Below are positions 8,150-18,087 of a stretch of DNA of 64,000 nt, piece by piece. Numbering within the stretch: position 1 is the stretch's first letter; the number at the start of each line of letters is the position of its first letter. A model generated the notes under the pieces. The model saw nothing but the letters and a program-made list of their open reading frames with translations, was not told the DNA's origin and searched no databases. The position numbers and the translations under genes are program-made. The stretch comes from an uncultured beta proteobacterium (GTDB lineage: Bacteria > Pseudomonadota > Gammaproteobacteria > Burkholderiales > SG8-41): NCBI GenBank assembly GCA_903885665.1, contig CAISJL010000064.1:17268-81267 (forward strand), read 5' to 3'.

Positions 8150-11100
8150 ATGTTTTTACCAGAAATCTCTGTGAAGCGTCCCGTACTGGCTACGGTGATG
8201 AGTTTGATGATCACCTTGATTGGGATCATCTCATTTGACCGATTAACTGTGCGTGAGTATCCGAAAATAGACGCCCCTGTTGTGTCTGTGCGTACGGTAT
8301 ATACTGGTGCCAGCCCGCAAGTCATTGAGTCGCAAGTCACACAACCCCTAGAGGATAGTATTTCGGGGATTGAGGGGGTCAAAACCCTAAAGTCAGTCAG
8401 CCGCGAAGAGGTGAGTCAAATCACAGTTGAGTTTACCAATGACCGTGATCCAGATTTGGCCGCTAATGATGTGCGTGATCGTGTCTCGCGTGCTCGCGGA
8501 CGATTGCCTGATGAAGTCGATGAACCCATCATTGCCAAGATTGAGGCCGATGCACAAGCGATTTTGTGGTTGCGCTTATTCTCTGATCAACACAGTGCGA
8601 TTGAAATCTCTGATTATGCAGACCGCTTTGTCGCGGATCGCCTAAAGACTTTGCCCGGTGTGGCATCGGTCATTATTGGTGGTGAGCGTCGCTATGCCAT
8701 GCGTATATGGTTAGATCGGCAACGCCTGGCGGCCTATGCGTTGACTCCGCAAGATGTAGAGGATGCTTTGCGGCGCCAAAACATAGAAGTGCCCTCTGGC
8801 CGTATCGAGAGTCAACAACGTGAGTTTACAGTGCTCTCGGAGAGTGATTTGCGCTCACCGGAGCAGTTTAAACAACTGATTATTCGTGACGTTAAGGGCT
8901 ATCCAGTGCGGCTCGGTGATGTGGGGAGTGCGGAGTTAGGCGCTCAAGATGAGCGTAACATTTTACGTGTGAATGGTAACCCTGCGGTGGGCTTGGGTAT
9001 TGTCAAGCAGTCGACTGCGAATACTCTGGGGGTTGCGCAAGCGGTTAAAAATGAGTTGCCAAAAATTGCTGCCGCACTCCCGCCTGGTATGCAAATTGGT
9101 GTGGCATTTGATACCTCAATATTTATTGATAAGTCGATTAAATCAGTCTATTCAGTGATGGCAGAGTCGTTGTTGTTGGTAGTGTTGGTCATCTTTATAT
9201 TTCTACGCTCGGCGCGCGCTACTTTGATTCCTTTTATCACAATCCCCGTGTCTTTGATTGGCGCCTGTTTCTTGATTTGGATCATGGGATTTTCGATTAA
9301 TGTGCTCACTTTGTTAGGTATCGTGCTAGCAGTCGGTTTGGTGGTGGATGATGCTATTGTGGTGCTCGAGAATATTCACCGCCATATTGAAGATGGGATG
9401 TCGCCGACTGCTGCAGCCTTGCAAGGTGGGCGCGAGATCGCATTTGCTGTGGTAGCGATGACAGTGACCTTGGCTGCAGTGTTTGCTCCCCTGGCCTTTG
9501 CTACCGGTAATACAGGGCGTTTATTTCTAGAGTTTGCGCTAACAGTGGCTGCTGCCGTGGTGGTCTCGGGCTTTGTCGCACTAACCCTGACCCCGATGAT
9601 GTGCGCGAAACTACTGCGTCATGAAACCGATCATGGCCGTTTTTATAATGCGCTAGAGGTGTTTTTTAAAGCGCTCTCAGGTGCTTATGAACGACTGTTA
9701 CGGTGGTGCCTATCGCATCGGCTCACGGTGGTTTTGGTGTTCATTGGAGTGGCTGCTGGTGGTGCAGTATTGTTTACGACGATCAAATCGGAACTCTCTC
9801 CGCTTGAGGATAGAGGATTTTTCTTGGGCATTATGGTTGGCCCTGAGGGTGCGACTAAAGAATATACCGATGCGTATGCGCGCGTATGGGAGGATATTTA
9901 TAAAGACGTACCTGAGATTGATTCTTATTTTGTGGTGGTTGCACCAGGTCTAGAGCGTCCCAATCCAGTAAACTTTGCGCTCTCTTTTGTTGGACTAAAA
10001 GACTGGACTGCGCGTAGTCGTAAGACGCAAGAGATTACCGCGTCGATTGGTCCGAAGATGTTTGCAACTATGCCTGGAGTGTTAGCATTTCCGGTAAATC
10101 CCCCGTCCTTAGGGCAGAGTTTTCGTAATCCACCGATTCAATTTGTGGTGCAAGGTAATTCTTACGAGCAACTAGATCAGAGAGTCAATGCCTTGATGGC
10201 CAAAGCGCGTAGCGGCCCTTATCTGGTTAATATTGATAGTGACTTGAAGTTAAATAAACCACAATTATCGGTGACTATTGATCGAGAGAAAGCGTCATCT
10301 TTAGGTGTTCAAGTCGAGACTATTGGCCGCACGCTTGAGACACTGTTAGGAGGCCGTCAAGTCACGCGCTTTAAGCGTGAAGGCAAGCAATACGATGTGA
10401 TTGTGAAGCTCGAAGATAAAGATCGGCGTCAACCCACTGATTTAACGTCTATTTATGTGCGTGGTCAAAACGGTAGTATTACGCAGTTGTCAAACGTGGT
10501 GTCAGTAAAGGAGACGGTAGCGCCTAAAGAGCTCAATCACTTTAATCGCCTTAGGGCTGCAATTATTTCTGCCAATATTGCACCAGGTTATACCTTGTCG
10601 GAGGCTTTGACCTTTATGGAAAGCGCTGCCGCAGAAGTGTTAACGCCAGAATATCAAACTGCGCTTGATGGACAGTCGCGTGAATTTCGAGAGTCGGGTA
10701 AGCAGTTGTATTTAATTTTCATATTAGCTTTGGGTTTTATTTATCTGGTATTGGCGGCGCAGTTTGAGAGCTTCAGAGGCCCATTAGTGATTATGTTGAC
10801 TGTCCCATTGGCCATGACGGGTGCTTTGCTAACGATTAAACTATCCGGCGGGACCATCAATGTGTACAGCCAGATTGGTTTGGTTATGTTGATTGGCTTG
10901 ATTACTAAAAATGGTATTTTAATTGTTGAGTTTGCCAATCAGTTGCGCGATCAAGGTAGAAGCAAGATTGAGGCTTTAGTAGAAGCTAGCGCATTGCGCT
11001 TGCGGCCAATTCTGATGACAACTGCTGCGACTGTATTGGGCGCGGTACCACTCGCCTTGGCAGTAGGCGCGGGCTCCGAGTCTAGAGCTGCAATTGGTTG

Positions 11101-11203
11101 GGTGATTGTGGGTGGGATGTCAGTGGGTACTTTATTTACCTTATTTATGATTCCCGTGGCCTATACGTTTATTATGGGTGAGCGCGCTGTAGCCGAAGTT
11201 TGA
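8150..11203 (+). CDS. RND multidrug efflux permease (AcrB/MdtB-like)
   Basis: 1017 aa, the normal size for the HAE1 family of proton-driven tripartite efflux pumps. Twelve membrane segments are expected; the TM4 proton-relay pair Asp400-Asp401 is visible in GLVVDDAIVVLENIHRH. The conserved N-terminus FLPEISVKRPVLATVMSL and the C-terminal GLITKNGILIVEFANQLRDQ block are typical. The Gly-Pro-rich porter-loop area and the second repeat are intact, so the pump appears functional. It is co-transcribed with the adaptor. The family tends to export hydrophobic compounds, solvents or dyes; no specific substrate is implied here. Confidence 0.92.
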   Translation: MFLPEISVKRPVLATVMSLMITLIGIISFDRLTVREYPKIDAPVVSVRTVYTGASPQVIESQVTQPLEDSISGIEGVKTLKSVSREEVSQITVEFTNDRDPDLAANDVRDRVSRARGRLPDEVDEPIIAKIEADAQAILWLRLFSDQHSAIEISDYADRFVADRLKTLPGVASVIIGGERRYAMRIWLDRQRLAAYALTPQDVEDALRRQNIEVPSGRIESQQREFTVLSESDLRSPEQFKQLIIRDVKGYPVRLGDVGSAELGAQDERNILRVNGNPAVGLGIVKQSTANTLGVAQAVKNELPKIAAALPPGMQIGVAFDTSIFIDKSIKSVYSVMAESLLLVVLVIFIFLRSARATLIPFITIPVSLIGACFLIWIMGFSINVLTLLGIVLAVGLVVDDAIVVLENIHRHIEDGMSPTAAALQGGREIAFAVVAMTVTLAAVFAPLAFATGNTGRLFLEFALTVAAAVVVSGFVALTLTPMMCAKLLRHETDHGRFYNALEVFFKALSGAYERLLRWCLSHRLTVVLVFIGVAAGGAVLFTTIKSELSPLEDRGFFLGIMVGPEGATKEYTDAYARVWEDIYKDVPEIDSYFVVVAPGLERPNPVNFALSFVGLKDWTARSRKTQEITASIGPKMFATMPGVLAFPVNPPSLGQSFRNPPIQFVVQGNSYEQLDQRVNALMAKARSGPYLVNIDSDLKLNKPQLSVTIDREKASSLGVQVETIGRTLETLLGGRQVTRFKREGKQYDVIVKLEDKDRRQPTDLTSIYVRGQNGSITQLSNVVSVKETVAPKELNHFNRLRAAIISANIAPGYTLSEALTFMESAAAEVLTPEYQTALDGQSREFRESGKQLYLIFILALGFIYLVLAAQFESFRGPLVIMLTVPLAMTGALLTIKLSGGTINVYSQIGLVMLIGLITKNGILIVEFANQLRDQGRSKIEALVEASALRLRPILMTTAATVLGAVPLALAVGAGSESRAAIGWVIVGGMSVGTLFTLFMIPVAYTFIMGERAVAEV

Positions 11204-11361
11204 TGATTGCAACTTTATGTTTGCTGCTTAGCGATTCTACCTTTGCGATTACAGCTTAATTATGGCGTCCCAATCATTCAAGCTAATGTCTGTGACACGT
11301 GTTCAAGAAAATTCTTTATGATATGGTTTGATTATATTTAACTGGATGAGGGTGTTCAACG

Positions 11362-11970
11362 ATGAATGATAGACGCGCAGAGACGAGTGTTGCGATTAAT
11401 GAGCTTGTTGCAACACGCTGGAGCCCGCGCGCATTTGATGCAACCCGTGGGGTGAGTGGCGCACAATTATCCGCGTTGCTAGAGGCAGCGCGGTGGGCGC
11501 CTTCATGTGTGGGTGCAGAGCCGTGGCGTTTTTTAGTATGGAATCGTGCGACTGATGCAGCGGGTTGGCAGCAAGCGTTTGATACGCTCTCAGAGAACAA
11601 TCGCAAATGGGCGGATCGCGTTCCGGTGTTGATGTTAGTGTGCACTGGCGCCACTTTTGAGCACAATGGTCAGCCGAATCGTTGGGCTCAATATGATGCG
11701 GGTATGGCGGCATTGTCCTTGTCGCTAGAGGCAGTGCATCAAGGTTTGGCGACCCATCAAATGGGTGGTTTTGATGCGGCGCGTGCGCGTGCGGCTTTTG
11801 CAGTGCCAGAAGATTTTTTACCCATGACCATGATTGCGGTGGGTTATCAAGCACCTGCCGAGTCTCTCACTGATATGGATATACGTCATAAAGAATTAAA
11901 GCCTCGGGGCCGTAAGCCGCTCGCGGAGCGCTTCTTTGGTGGTCAGTGGGGCGCATCATTAAAACTATAA
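11362..11970 (+). CDS. Nitroreductase family FMN oxidoreductase
   Basis: 202 aa protein of the nitroreductase fold (FMN-dependent, usually a homodimer). The N-terminal Arg-Trp-Ser-Pro-Arg-Ala-Phe and ARWAPSCVGAEPWRFLVW block bind FMN phosphate and isoalloxazine; the C-terminal IAVGYQAP motif is also typical. The physiological substrate of this clade is usually unknown. It starts about 160 bp after the RND pump, with GAGGG upstream of the ATG, and is probably its own unit. Confidence 0.85.
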   Translation: MNDRRAETSVAINELVATRWSPRAFDATRGVSGAQLSALLEAARWAPSCVGAEPWRFLVWNRATDAAGWQQAFDTLSENNRKWADRVPVLMLVCTGATFEHNGQPNRWAQYDAGMAALSLSLEAVHQGLATHQMGGFDAARARAAFAVPEDFLPMTMIAVGYQAPAESLTDMDIRHKELKPRGRKPLAERFFGGQWGASLKL

Positions 11971-12129
11971 GGCTGTTTAGCAATGACTAGCAAGCTTGGG
12001 TCTTAAGCTACTGCGGCTAAATAAGTTAATAAATCTTTCAGAGGCTTAGGTTTTAGGGGCGTAGGTTTTAAATCAGTTGGGTATTTACTAATTTAATTCA
12101 GTTCATTTTATGTCGCTTAAGCGGATTGA

Positions 12130-13140
12130 TTACTCGAGTTTAATACCCGCAGTTTGTATGACTTTACGCCAGCGATTAGTTTCGTTACGGATGATGGCTT
12201 CTAATTCCTGTGGCGTCGTATGTGCCGGTTCTACACCTTGGCTAGCGTAGAGTTGAGCGATGTCACTGCTGGAGACAATCTCGACGATTGCGCGGTGTAA
12301 TTGTGTGACTATCGGTGTTGGCGTGCGGCGTGGCGCGAACAGACCATACCATGTGCCTAAATCAAATCCAGGGTAAGTCTCGTTTAGGGTCGGCGTATCT
12401 TTGATGGCGTCTGTGCGTTGCTTGGCACCGGTGGCCAATAACCGTAAGCGACCACCTTGTACATGAGGTTGCACAGTGGGCAGGCTTGAGAACATGGCAT
12501 GTACGCGTCCCGAAATTAAATCGGTTAATGCAGGTGCAGTGCCTTTGTAAGTGACATGCAAGAGATCAATGCCGCCGAGTTGTTTGAGTAGTTCCATGCC
12601 GAGATGACCAGTGCCCCCTGTTTGAACCGAGGCGTAGTTGAGTTGTCCTGGCCGTTGTTTGGCGTAAGTCACTAATTCGCTCACTGTGTTTATGGGGAGT
12701 TTGGCGTTGATAATTAACACTTGAGGACTATCCACCACTTTGCTAATCGGCATAAAGTCGATTAATGGTTGGTAGGGTAAGTTAGTCATCAACAAGGGTA
12801 GGATCACCAATTGTCCAGGCGTGCCAACAAATAAGGTGTGTCCATCGGGGTTGGACTTGGCCACAATATCGGTGCCGATGACACCTGCGCCACCGGCGCG
12901 ATTGTCGACGATCACTTGTTGGATATAGCGTTTTTGCAGGCGCTGCGCGATTGCGCGGGCTACATAGTCGGTCGGCCCGCCCGGGGTATAGGGCACTACT
13001 AAGCGTATAGGTTTGGTCGGGTAGGCTTGGGCGGAAATTGGTGTGGAGCAACTCAAGCCGTAGAGTAAACCCCCAATAATTACAAGGCAAAGCACGCTAA
13101 GACGCTGTATGTGATGATCGAAGGCTGACATGGGGAACAC
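12130..13140 (-). CDS. Bug/TctC-family periplasmic solute-binding receptor
   Basis: 336 aa. Signal peptide in the first ~38 residues, then AYPTKPIRLVVPYTPGGPTD, the defining N-terminal block of Bug receptors, and RAGGAGVIGTDIVAKSNPDG, the ligand-loop region. Bug proteins bind carboxylates, amino acids or aromatics; only some deliver to a TctAB membrane unit, none of which is seen here. A second Met at codon 4 is an alternative start. It follows aceE on the same strand after 49 bp and might be read through from it, although no metabolic link is evident. Confidence 0.88.
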   Translation of the reverse strand: MFPMSAFDHHIQRLSVLCLVIIGGLLYGLSCSTPISAQAYPTKPIRLVVPYTPGGPTDYVARAIAQRLQKRYIQQVIVDNRAGGAGVIGTDIVAKSNPDGHTLFVGTPGQLVILPLLMTNLPYQPLIDFMPISKVVDSPQVLIINAKLPINTVSELVTYAKQRPGQLNYASVQTGGTGHLGMELLKQLGGIDLLHVTYKGTAPALTDLISGRVHAMFSSLPTVQPHVQGGRLRLLATGAKQRTDAIKDTPTLNETYPGFDLGTWYGLFAPRRTPTPIVTQLHRAIVEIVSSSDIAQLYASQGVEPAHTTPQELEAIIRNETNRWRKVIQTAGIKLE

Positions 13141-13189
13141 TCCGCATGAGTAGAATGAGCATCTATCCTAGCACATGCGGCCTTATGAT

Positions 13190-15868
13190 TTATTGCGCCC
13201 ACGGTGGTGTGGGGTTCACCGTGATTGCATATTGTATGAGTGCCTTCTCTACGCTGTTGGTGGCCACAGCCCCTGCTTCTTGCAACGCGCTCAAGGCTGC
13301 AATGACGATATGGTGGCGATCGACTTCGAAGTGACGACGCAGACTCTCGCGGCTGTCACTGCGGCCGTAGCCATCAGTGCCCAAGGTGATATAGGGTTGT
13401 TTGATAAAGGCGCGTATCAATTCAGGCACAGCACTCACATAATCAGATACGGCAATCACAGGCCCTGTATGTTGCTGGAGTTGTTGTGCGATGTGACTCT
13501 GCGTTGGTTTGGCATTGGGATTGAGGCGCTGTGTTCTAGTGCAGTCCATACCATCACGTCGTAACTCACTCCAGCTCGTGACACTCCAGACGTTCGCTGT
13601 AATCGCCCAGTCTTGGGTTAATAATGCGGCTGCTGCAATTGCTTCGCGTAACAGGGCGCCACTACCCATGAGTTGAATTTGTGCCTCAGGGTGTGCTTGG
13701 TACAGGTACAAACCTTTGAGAATGTCAGCGGCGCAATCAGCAGGCATTGGTGGTTGCACATAGCTTTCATTCATGACAGTGATGTAATAGAACACGTCCT
13801 CTTGTGCGTCTAGCATGCGACGACTGCCATCGGCGATGATAGTCGCCACTTCATAGCCAAAGGCCGGATCCCAAGCGCGACAGTTCGGGACGGTGGCGGC
13901 AATTAATTGCGAGGACCCATCTTGGTGTTGTAAACCCTCCCCGGAGAGCGTGGTGCGACCCGCGGTGGCGCCAATTAAAAAGCCTCTAGAGCGACAGTCA
14001 CCGGCTTGCCAAATTAGATCACCAACGCGTTGGAAGCCAAACATCGAATAAAAAATATAGAACGGCAGCATGGCGGTGCCGTGTACGCTGTAGCTCGTGG
14101 CAGCGGCAATCCATGACGACATGGCGGCGGCTTCGTGAATACCTTCTTCTAGAATCTGACCATCTTTGGCTTCCTTGTAATAGAGTAATTCGTCGCGGTC
14201 CTCGGGTTCGTAGAGTTGCCCAAACGGTGAGTAAATAGCCACTTGCCGAAATAGAGATTGCATGCCAAAGGTGCGTGCTTCGTCGGCAACAATGGGTACA
14301 ATTTGTTTGCCGATATGCGAATCCTTGAGAAGCTGCGCTAAGATTTTGACAAAGCTCATGGTGGTGGATTCATCGCGCTCATGCGAGCCTTCAGTGCTGC
14401 GATGTAGTTGCGCTAAGCTCGGCGTTTGGAGTCGCGTAGCCGTAGTCACACGCTGTGGTAGATAGCCACCCAGAGCGGTGCGGCGAGCGTGTAGGTAGCG
14501 CATTTCGGGGCTGTCTGCGGCAGGTTTCCAGAATTTGAGTGCGCAGACATCGGCGTCTGGTATCGGCAACGCGAAGCGATCGCGAAAGGCAAGCAGTGCA
14601 TCATCCTCCAATTTTTTTTGTTGATGAGCGCCCATCTTGCCTTGCCCCCAGTGTCCCATCCCATAGCCTTTTTTAGTTTGCGCCAAAATAACGGTGGGGC
14701 GACCTTGGTGCCGTATGGCGGCTTGATAGGCGGCGTTGATTTTAATTGGGTCATGACCACCACGGCGTAAGCGATCAATGTCTTCGTCGGAGAGGTGTGC
14801 GACGAGTGCTTGTAGTTCGGGATCTTTGTTAAAGAAGTGCTCGCGATTAAAACGGCCGTCAGTGGCCGCGTATTTTTGAAACTCGCCATCCACAGTTTCG
14901 TGCAAGCGCCGCAAAATCAAGTTTTCGCTATCGCGGGCAAACAAGGGATCCCATTCTGAGCCCCACAGTAATTTAATCACGTGCCAGCCAGCGCCGCTAA
15001 ATAGACCTTCGAGCTCTTGGATAACCGAGCCATTGCCACGCACGGGTCCGTCTAGGCGTTGTAGATTGCAGTTGATGACAAAGATTAAGTTATCTAAGCC
15101 TTCGCGTGCGGCAATTGATAAACCGCTGAGTGATTCGGGTTCATCCATTTCGCCGTCACCAATAAAGGCCCAGACTTTGCGGCCGCTGGTGGGTTGGATG
15201 TCGCGATGTTCAAGGTAGCGCATAAAGCGCGCTTGATAAATTGCATTGACTGGGCCCAGGCCCATAGAGGCGTTAGGAAATTGCCAAAAGTCTGGCATCA
15301 AATAGGGATGGCAATACGAAGATAAGCCGGTGCCTGGGCCTTGTGTTTCGCGCCTGTAGTTTTCGAGTTGGGCGTCACTTAAACGTCCTTCTAACCACGC
15401 ACGAGCGTAGACCCCAGGGGCGGCGTGCGGCTGAAAGAATACCGCGTCCCCGTGCTGACCGGCTTTGAAGTAGTGATTAAAGCCCACTTCGAATAAGTCG
15501 GCGATGGAGGCATAGGTGGCGATATGACCGCCTAATTCAGCCTGGCCGCGATTGGCGCGAACCACCATGGCAAGTGCGTTCCAGCGCACTAGAGCGGAGA
15601 TTCGCGTCTCTAATTCGAGGTTGCCCGGGAATGGGGTTTGGGCTGCCAGTGGAATGCTGTTGCAATAGGGCGTATTGAGCACTGGTGGCATCGCCACACC
15701 TTTGGTGCGGGCAGTGTCCAGGAGCTTGCGTAGCATGAAGGTGGCGCGATCGCTGCCGCTGGTGCGGATCAGGGAGTCAAAGGCTTGCAGCCAATCTTGC
15801 GTTTCTGTGGGATCAGGGTCAGCGGGTATGGCACGCCAGAACGTGGCGGCAGCGTGAGCGTCAGACAT
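13190..15868 (-). CDS. aceE: Pyruvate dehydrogenase E1 component, homodimeric type
   Basis: 892 aa, the normal length for AceE, which decarboxylates pyruvate with thiamine diphosphate and reductively acetylates the E2 lipoyl group. The ThDP/Mg motif begins at Gly237-Asp-Gly-Glu-Met-Asp and continues to the FVINCNLQRLDGPVRGN region; the transketolase-like second domain includes GISEEGL-type residues around FRQVAIYSPFGQLYEPEDRD. No E2 (aceF) or E3 (lpd) gene is adjacent, unlike the common aceE-aceF-lpd arrangement, so this is either an orphan locus or a second copy. An Lrp/AsnC gene diverges from it across a 233-bp gap with a 9-bp repeat array and may control it. Confidence 0.93.
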   Translation of the reverse strand: MSDAHAAATFWRAIPADPDPTETQDWLQAFDSLIRTSGSDRATFMLRKLLDTARTKGVAMPPVLNTPYCNSIPLAAQTPFPGNLELETRISALVRWNALAMVVRANRGQAELGGHIATYASIADLFEVGFNHYFKAGQHGDAVFFQPHAAPGVYARAWLEGRLSDAQLENYRRETQGPGTGLSSYCHPYLMPDFWQFPNASMGLGPVNAIYQARFMRYLEHRDIQPTSGRKVWAFIGDGEMDEPESLSGLSIAAREGLDNLIFVINCNLQRLDGPVRGNGSVIQELEGLFSGAGWHVIKLLWGSEWDPLFARDSENLILRRLHETVDGEFQKYAATDGRFNREHFFNKDPELQALVAHLSDEDIDRLRRGGHDPIKINAAYQAAIRHQGRPTVILAQTKKGYGMGHWGQGKMGAHQQKKLEDDALLAFRDRFALPIPDADVCALKFWKPAADSPEMRYLHARRTALGGYLPQRVTTATRLQTPSLAQLHRSTEGSHERDESTTMSFVKILAQLLKDSHIGKQIVPIVADEARTFGMQSLFRQVAIYSPFGQLYEPEDRDELLYYKEAKDGQILEEGIHEAAAMSSWIAAATSYSVHGTAMLPFYIFYSMFGFQRVGDLIWQAGDCRSRGFLIGATAGRTTLSGEGLQHQDGSSQLIAATVPNCRAWDPAFGYEVATIIADGSRRMLDAQEDVFYYITVMNESYVQPPMPADCAADILKGLYLYQAHPEAQIQLMGSGALLREAIAAAALLTQDWAITANVWSVTSWSELRRDGMDCTRTQRLNPNAKPTQSHIAQQLQQHTGPVIAVSDYVSAVPELIRAFIKQPYITLGTDGYGRSDSRESLRRHFEVDRHHIVIAALSALQEAGAVATNSVEKALIQYAITVNPTPPWAQ

Positions 15869-15914
15869 GGTCAGTCCCTTTGCTGTTCGTGGTGATGAGG
15901 CTATAGCGTGTTTT

Positions 15915-15986
15915 GGGAATTACGGGAATTACGGGAATCACGGGACTTATGGGACTTATGCGGGTTATGGCGGTTATGGGTGGTGC
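15915..15986 (+). repeat. 9-bp degenerate tandem array in aceE-lrp gap
   Basis: Eight successive 9-bp units starting GGGAATTAC, GGGAATTAC, GGGAATCAC, GGGACTTAT, GGGACTTAT and decaying to the right. It occupies the likely promoter zone between the divergent aceE and Lrp/AsnC genes. The phase differs from the helical repeat, so protein binding is uncertain; slippage is the simpler explanation. Confidence 0.9.
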
Positions 15987-16101
15987 GGGTAGTCGTGTAG
16001 CTATGCTACGCCGAAGTGCTCAGAATAGGGTTTCGTATATGTTTGTTATTTTGGTTATTTTTAGCATATTATGTTTCTTTAAATAATTTTAACAATATAA
16101 A

Positions 16102-16656
16102 ATGCTTAAAAAACTGAAAGTAAAGAATTCTAATTCTGGCGTCTCTGGCCTGCCGCCGACCCGCCTCGAATTAGACGCGATTGATTGGCATATTTTGGCG
16201 CTGTTGCAAGCCGATGCGCGGGTCTCTAACGTTGATTTGGCGCGAGCCGTCCATTTGTCGCCTTCACCTTGTTTGGCACGGGTGCGGCGATTGGAAGAGG
16301 CTGGTTTAATTAGTCGCTATGCCACGCTACTCAATCCACTAGCGCTTGGTTTGACGGTATCGGTGTTTATTCAAGTGCGGCTGGAACGCCAAGTCGAGTT
16401 GGCGTTAGATGCTTTTGAGCAGGCGATTGCCGAGCGCCCCGAAGTCATGGAGTGCTATTTAATGACGGGGGATGCTGACTATATGTTGCGGGTGGTGGTG
16501 GCTGATGTGCAGGCGTTACAGCGTTTTATTATCGAATGCTTGGCTAAGATCCCGGGCGTGGGCAATTTGAAGTCGAGCTTTGCCCTCAAGCAGGTGAAAT
16601 ATCAAACTGCCCTACCCTTGCCCAATCAGTCCGCGTATAGCGGACTGGGTGCCTAG
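16102..16656 (+). CDS. Lrp/AsnC family transcriptional regulator
   Basis: 184 aa. Winged helix-turn-helix at about 26-70 ([20 protein letters not shown], then [20 protein letters not shown]) and an AsnC/RAM effector domain at about 85-165 containing [13 protein letters not shown]. Such proteins sense amino acids and form octamers. Divergent from aceE, which makes aceE or itself the probable target. The N-terminal 20 residues are longer than usual and Lys-rich; an internal start is not obvious. Its stop overlaps the convergent IF-1 gene by 4 bp. Confidence 0.88.
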   Translation: MLKKLKVKNSNSGVSGLPPTRLELDAIDWHILALLQADARVSNVDLARAVHLSPSPCLARVRRLEEAGLISRYATLLNPLALGLTVSVFIQVRLERQVELALDAFEQAIAERPEVMECYLMTGDADYMLRVVVADVQALQRFIIECLAKIPGVGNLKSSFALKQVKYQTALPLPNQSAYSGLGA

Positions 16657-16925
16657 CGCCGTTTGGCGAAAGCGGGGCGTGCGGCTTGGGGTGGGCCAGC
16701 CCGCTCGTCTTTATGACGAAAGCTGATCCGGCCTTTATTTAAGTCGTAGGGTGAAATTTCGATGGTGACCCGATCGCCTGCCAGAATTCGAATCCGGTGT
16801 TTGCGAATTTTGCCCGAGGCGTAGGCCGTGACTGGATGGCCGTTTTCTAGCAATACGCGAAACATGGTGTTGGGGAGCACTTCATCAATCACCCCTTCAT
16901 ATTCGACCATTTCTTCTTTAGACAT
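16653..16925 (-). CDS. infA: Translation initiation factor IF-1
   Basis: 90 aa OB-fold protein. The sequence [20 protein letters not shown] and [20 protein letters not shown] match IF-1, which binds the 30S A site during initiation. It is 18 residues longer than the usual 72 aa because of a basic tail rich in Pro, Ala and Arg. Burkholderiales often carry two infA genes, one in the ribosomal-protein cluster and one elsewhere; the isolated context and tail suggest this is the second copy. The start context contains no long leader. Confidence 0.88.
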   Translation of the reverse strand: MSKEEMVEYEGVIDEVLPNTMFRVLLENGHPVTAYASGKIRKHRIRILAGDRVTIEISPYDLNKGRISFRHKDERAGPPQAARPAFAKRR

Positions 16926-16971
16926 TAGCGGCTCCCCATCGTAGATTGTGGGCGTTTCGCCCTAAGCAGAC

Positions 16972-17184
16972 TTATACTGCCGCCAAGTTGACTGCAGCAG
17001 CTCGACCGTCGGCGCCATGTTCAATGTCGAATGTAACTTGTTGATTCTCAAGGAGTGTTTTCATGCCCGCGCGTTCAACCGCTGAGATATGTACGAACAC
17101 ATCCTTGGATTGATCTTGGGGTTGGATGAAGCCGAAGCCTTTGGTGGCGTTGAAAAATTTGACTGTGCCGGTGGTAGTGGCCAT
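16972..17184 (-). CDS. Cold-shock domain protein (CspA family)
   Basis: 70 aa single cold-shock domain. RNP1-like Lys-Gly-Phe-Gly-Phe-Ile (15-20) and RNP2-like Val-Phe-Val-His-Ile bind single-stranded nucleic acid. The frame stays open upstream to 17346, but the start [11 protein letters not shown] at 17184 gives the family length and has GAGAGTAC just before it. It is 46 bp upstream of infA on the same strand, so the two may be co-transcribed and share a growth-temperature response. The 5' region to 17402 may include a long structured leader, as in cspA, though this was not folded. Confidence 0.92.
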   Translation of the reverse strand: MATTTGTVKFFNATKGFGFIQPQDQSKDVFVHISAVERAGMKTLLENQQVTFDIEHGADGRAAAVNLAAV

Positions 17185-17402
17185 ATGATGTACTCTCCGC
17201 AGTGTGGGGGTGATTTGTCCGAGATTGGACGGGGTCACCAGACCAATTGGAGAAGACCAAACAGAGACGCCCAGCGAAGGGCACGAAGAGTAGACTGACA
17301 TCCAACTGCCGGCGCGCAGTATGGGCTTGCTGAGTTCTATTTGCAAGGACTATCCAGATCAGTCAGGATGCGATATTCGCGGTTTACTCATAAGGAGCTT
17401 GT

Positions 17403-18011
17403 ATGAAACTGTACTATTCACCTGGTGCCTGCTCATTAACCCCGCATATTGTGTTGCGTGAAGCAGGTTGTATCTTCGAATTGATTCGGGTTGATCTGGC
17501 AGCCAAAAAGACTGCCAATGGCGAGGACTTTTGGGCGATTAACCCTAATGGTTATGTTCCAGCCCTGCAATTAGATAACGGCGACGTATTGAGTGAGGTG
17601 TCGGTGATTTGTCAGTATTTGGCAGATCACAATCCTGCGGCCGCCTTAGCGCCTGCGGCCGGCACCATGGCGCGTTATCATTTGCTGGAATGGTTAAACT
17701 TTATTGCCACCGAGGTGCATAAGTCGATTGGTGCGCTGTTTAATCCTAAAATGACGCCAGAGATGAAGCTGGTTCAAATCGCTTTGATTGAGCGTCGGCT
17801 CAAGCCGCTAGAACAATATTTGGCAGATCGGTTGTTCATCATGGGCGATCATTTCAGCGTTGCGGATGCGTATTTGTTTAATGTGATTAACTGGGCGCCG
17901 CGGCATCAGATGGATTTGGCGCAGTGGCCACATATTCAGGCGTTTGTCGCTCGGGTCGCGGCGCGCCCTCATGTGCAGGCCGCATTGCGAGAAGAAGGGC
18001 TGATCCGCTAG
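17403..18011 (+). CDS. Glutathione S-transferase, beta-class-like
   Basis: 202 aa. N-terminal thioredoxin-like domain beginning MKLYYSPGACSLTPHIVLRE, with Cys10 in the position of the beta-class catalytic cysteine, and the cis-Pro block NPNGYVPALQLDNGDVLSEVSVI. The C-terminal helical domain ends near residue 200. It conjugates or reduces electrophiles with glutathione. AAGGAGC lies just before the ATG. Followed after 76 bp by an exported hydrolase gene. Confidence 0.9.
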   Translation: MKLYYSPGACSLTPHIVLREAGCIFELIRVDLAAKKTANGEDFWAINPNGYVPALQLDNGDVLSEVSVICQYLADHNPAAALAPAAGTMARYHLLEWLNFIATEVHKSIGALFNPKMTPEMKLVQIALIERRLKPLEQYLADRLFIMGDHFSVADAYLFNVINWAPRHQMDLAQWPHIQAFVARVAARPHVQAALREEGLIR

Positions 18012-18030
18012 GCCGGCACGAAACTTTAGA

Positions 18031-18060
18031 TTTAACTAATTGATTTTTAATTATTTTTTA
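18031..18060 (+). repeat. Dispersed AT-rich motif copy (TAACTAATTGATTTTTA)
   Basis: One of five similar sequences in the window (others near 6574-6595 minus sense, 20656-20677 minus sense, 48813-48840 and 59849-59875). Shared core is TAACTA, two variable bases, TGATTTTA. All are between genes. Confidence 0.5.
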
Positions 18061-18087
18061 ATATTAGCGTCATCGTTTGGAGGAGTC

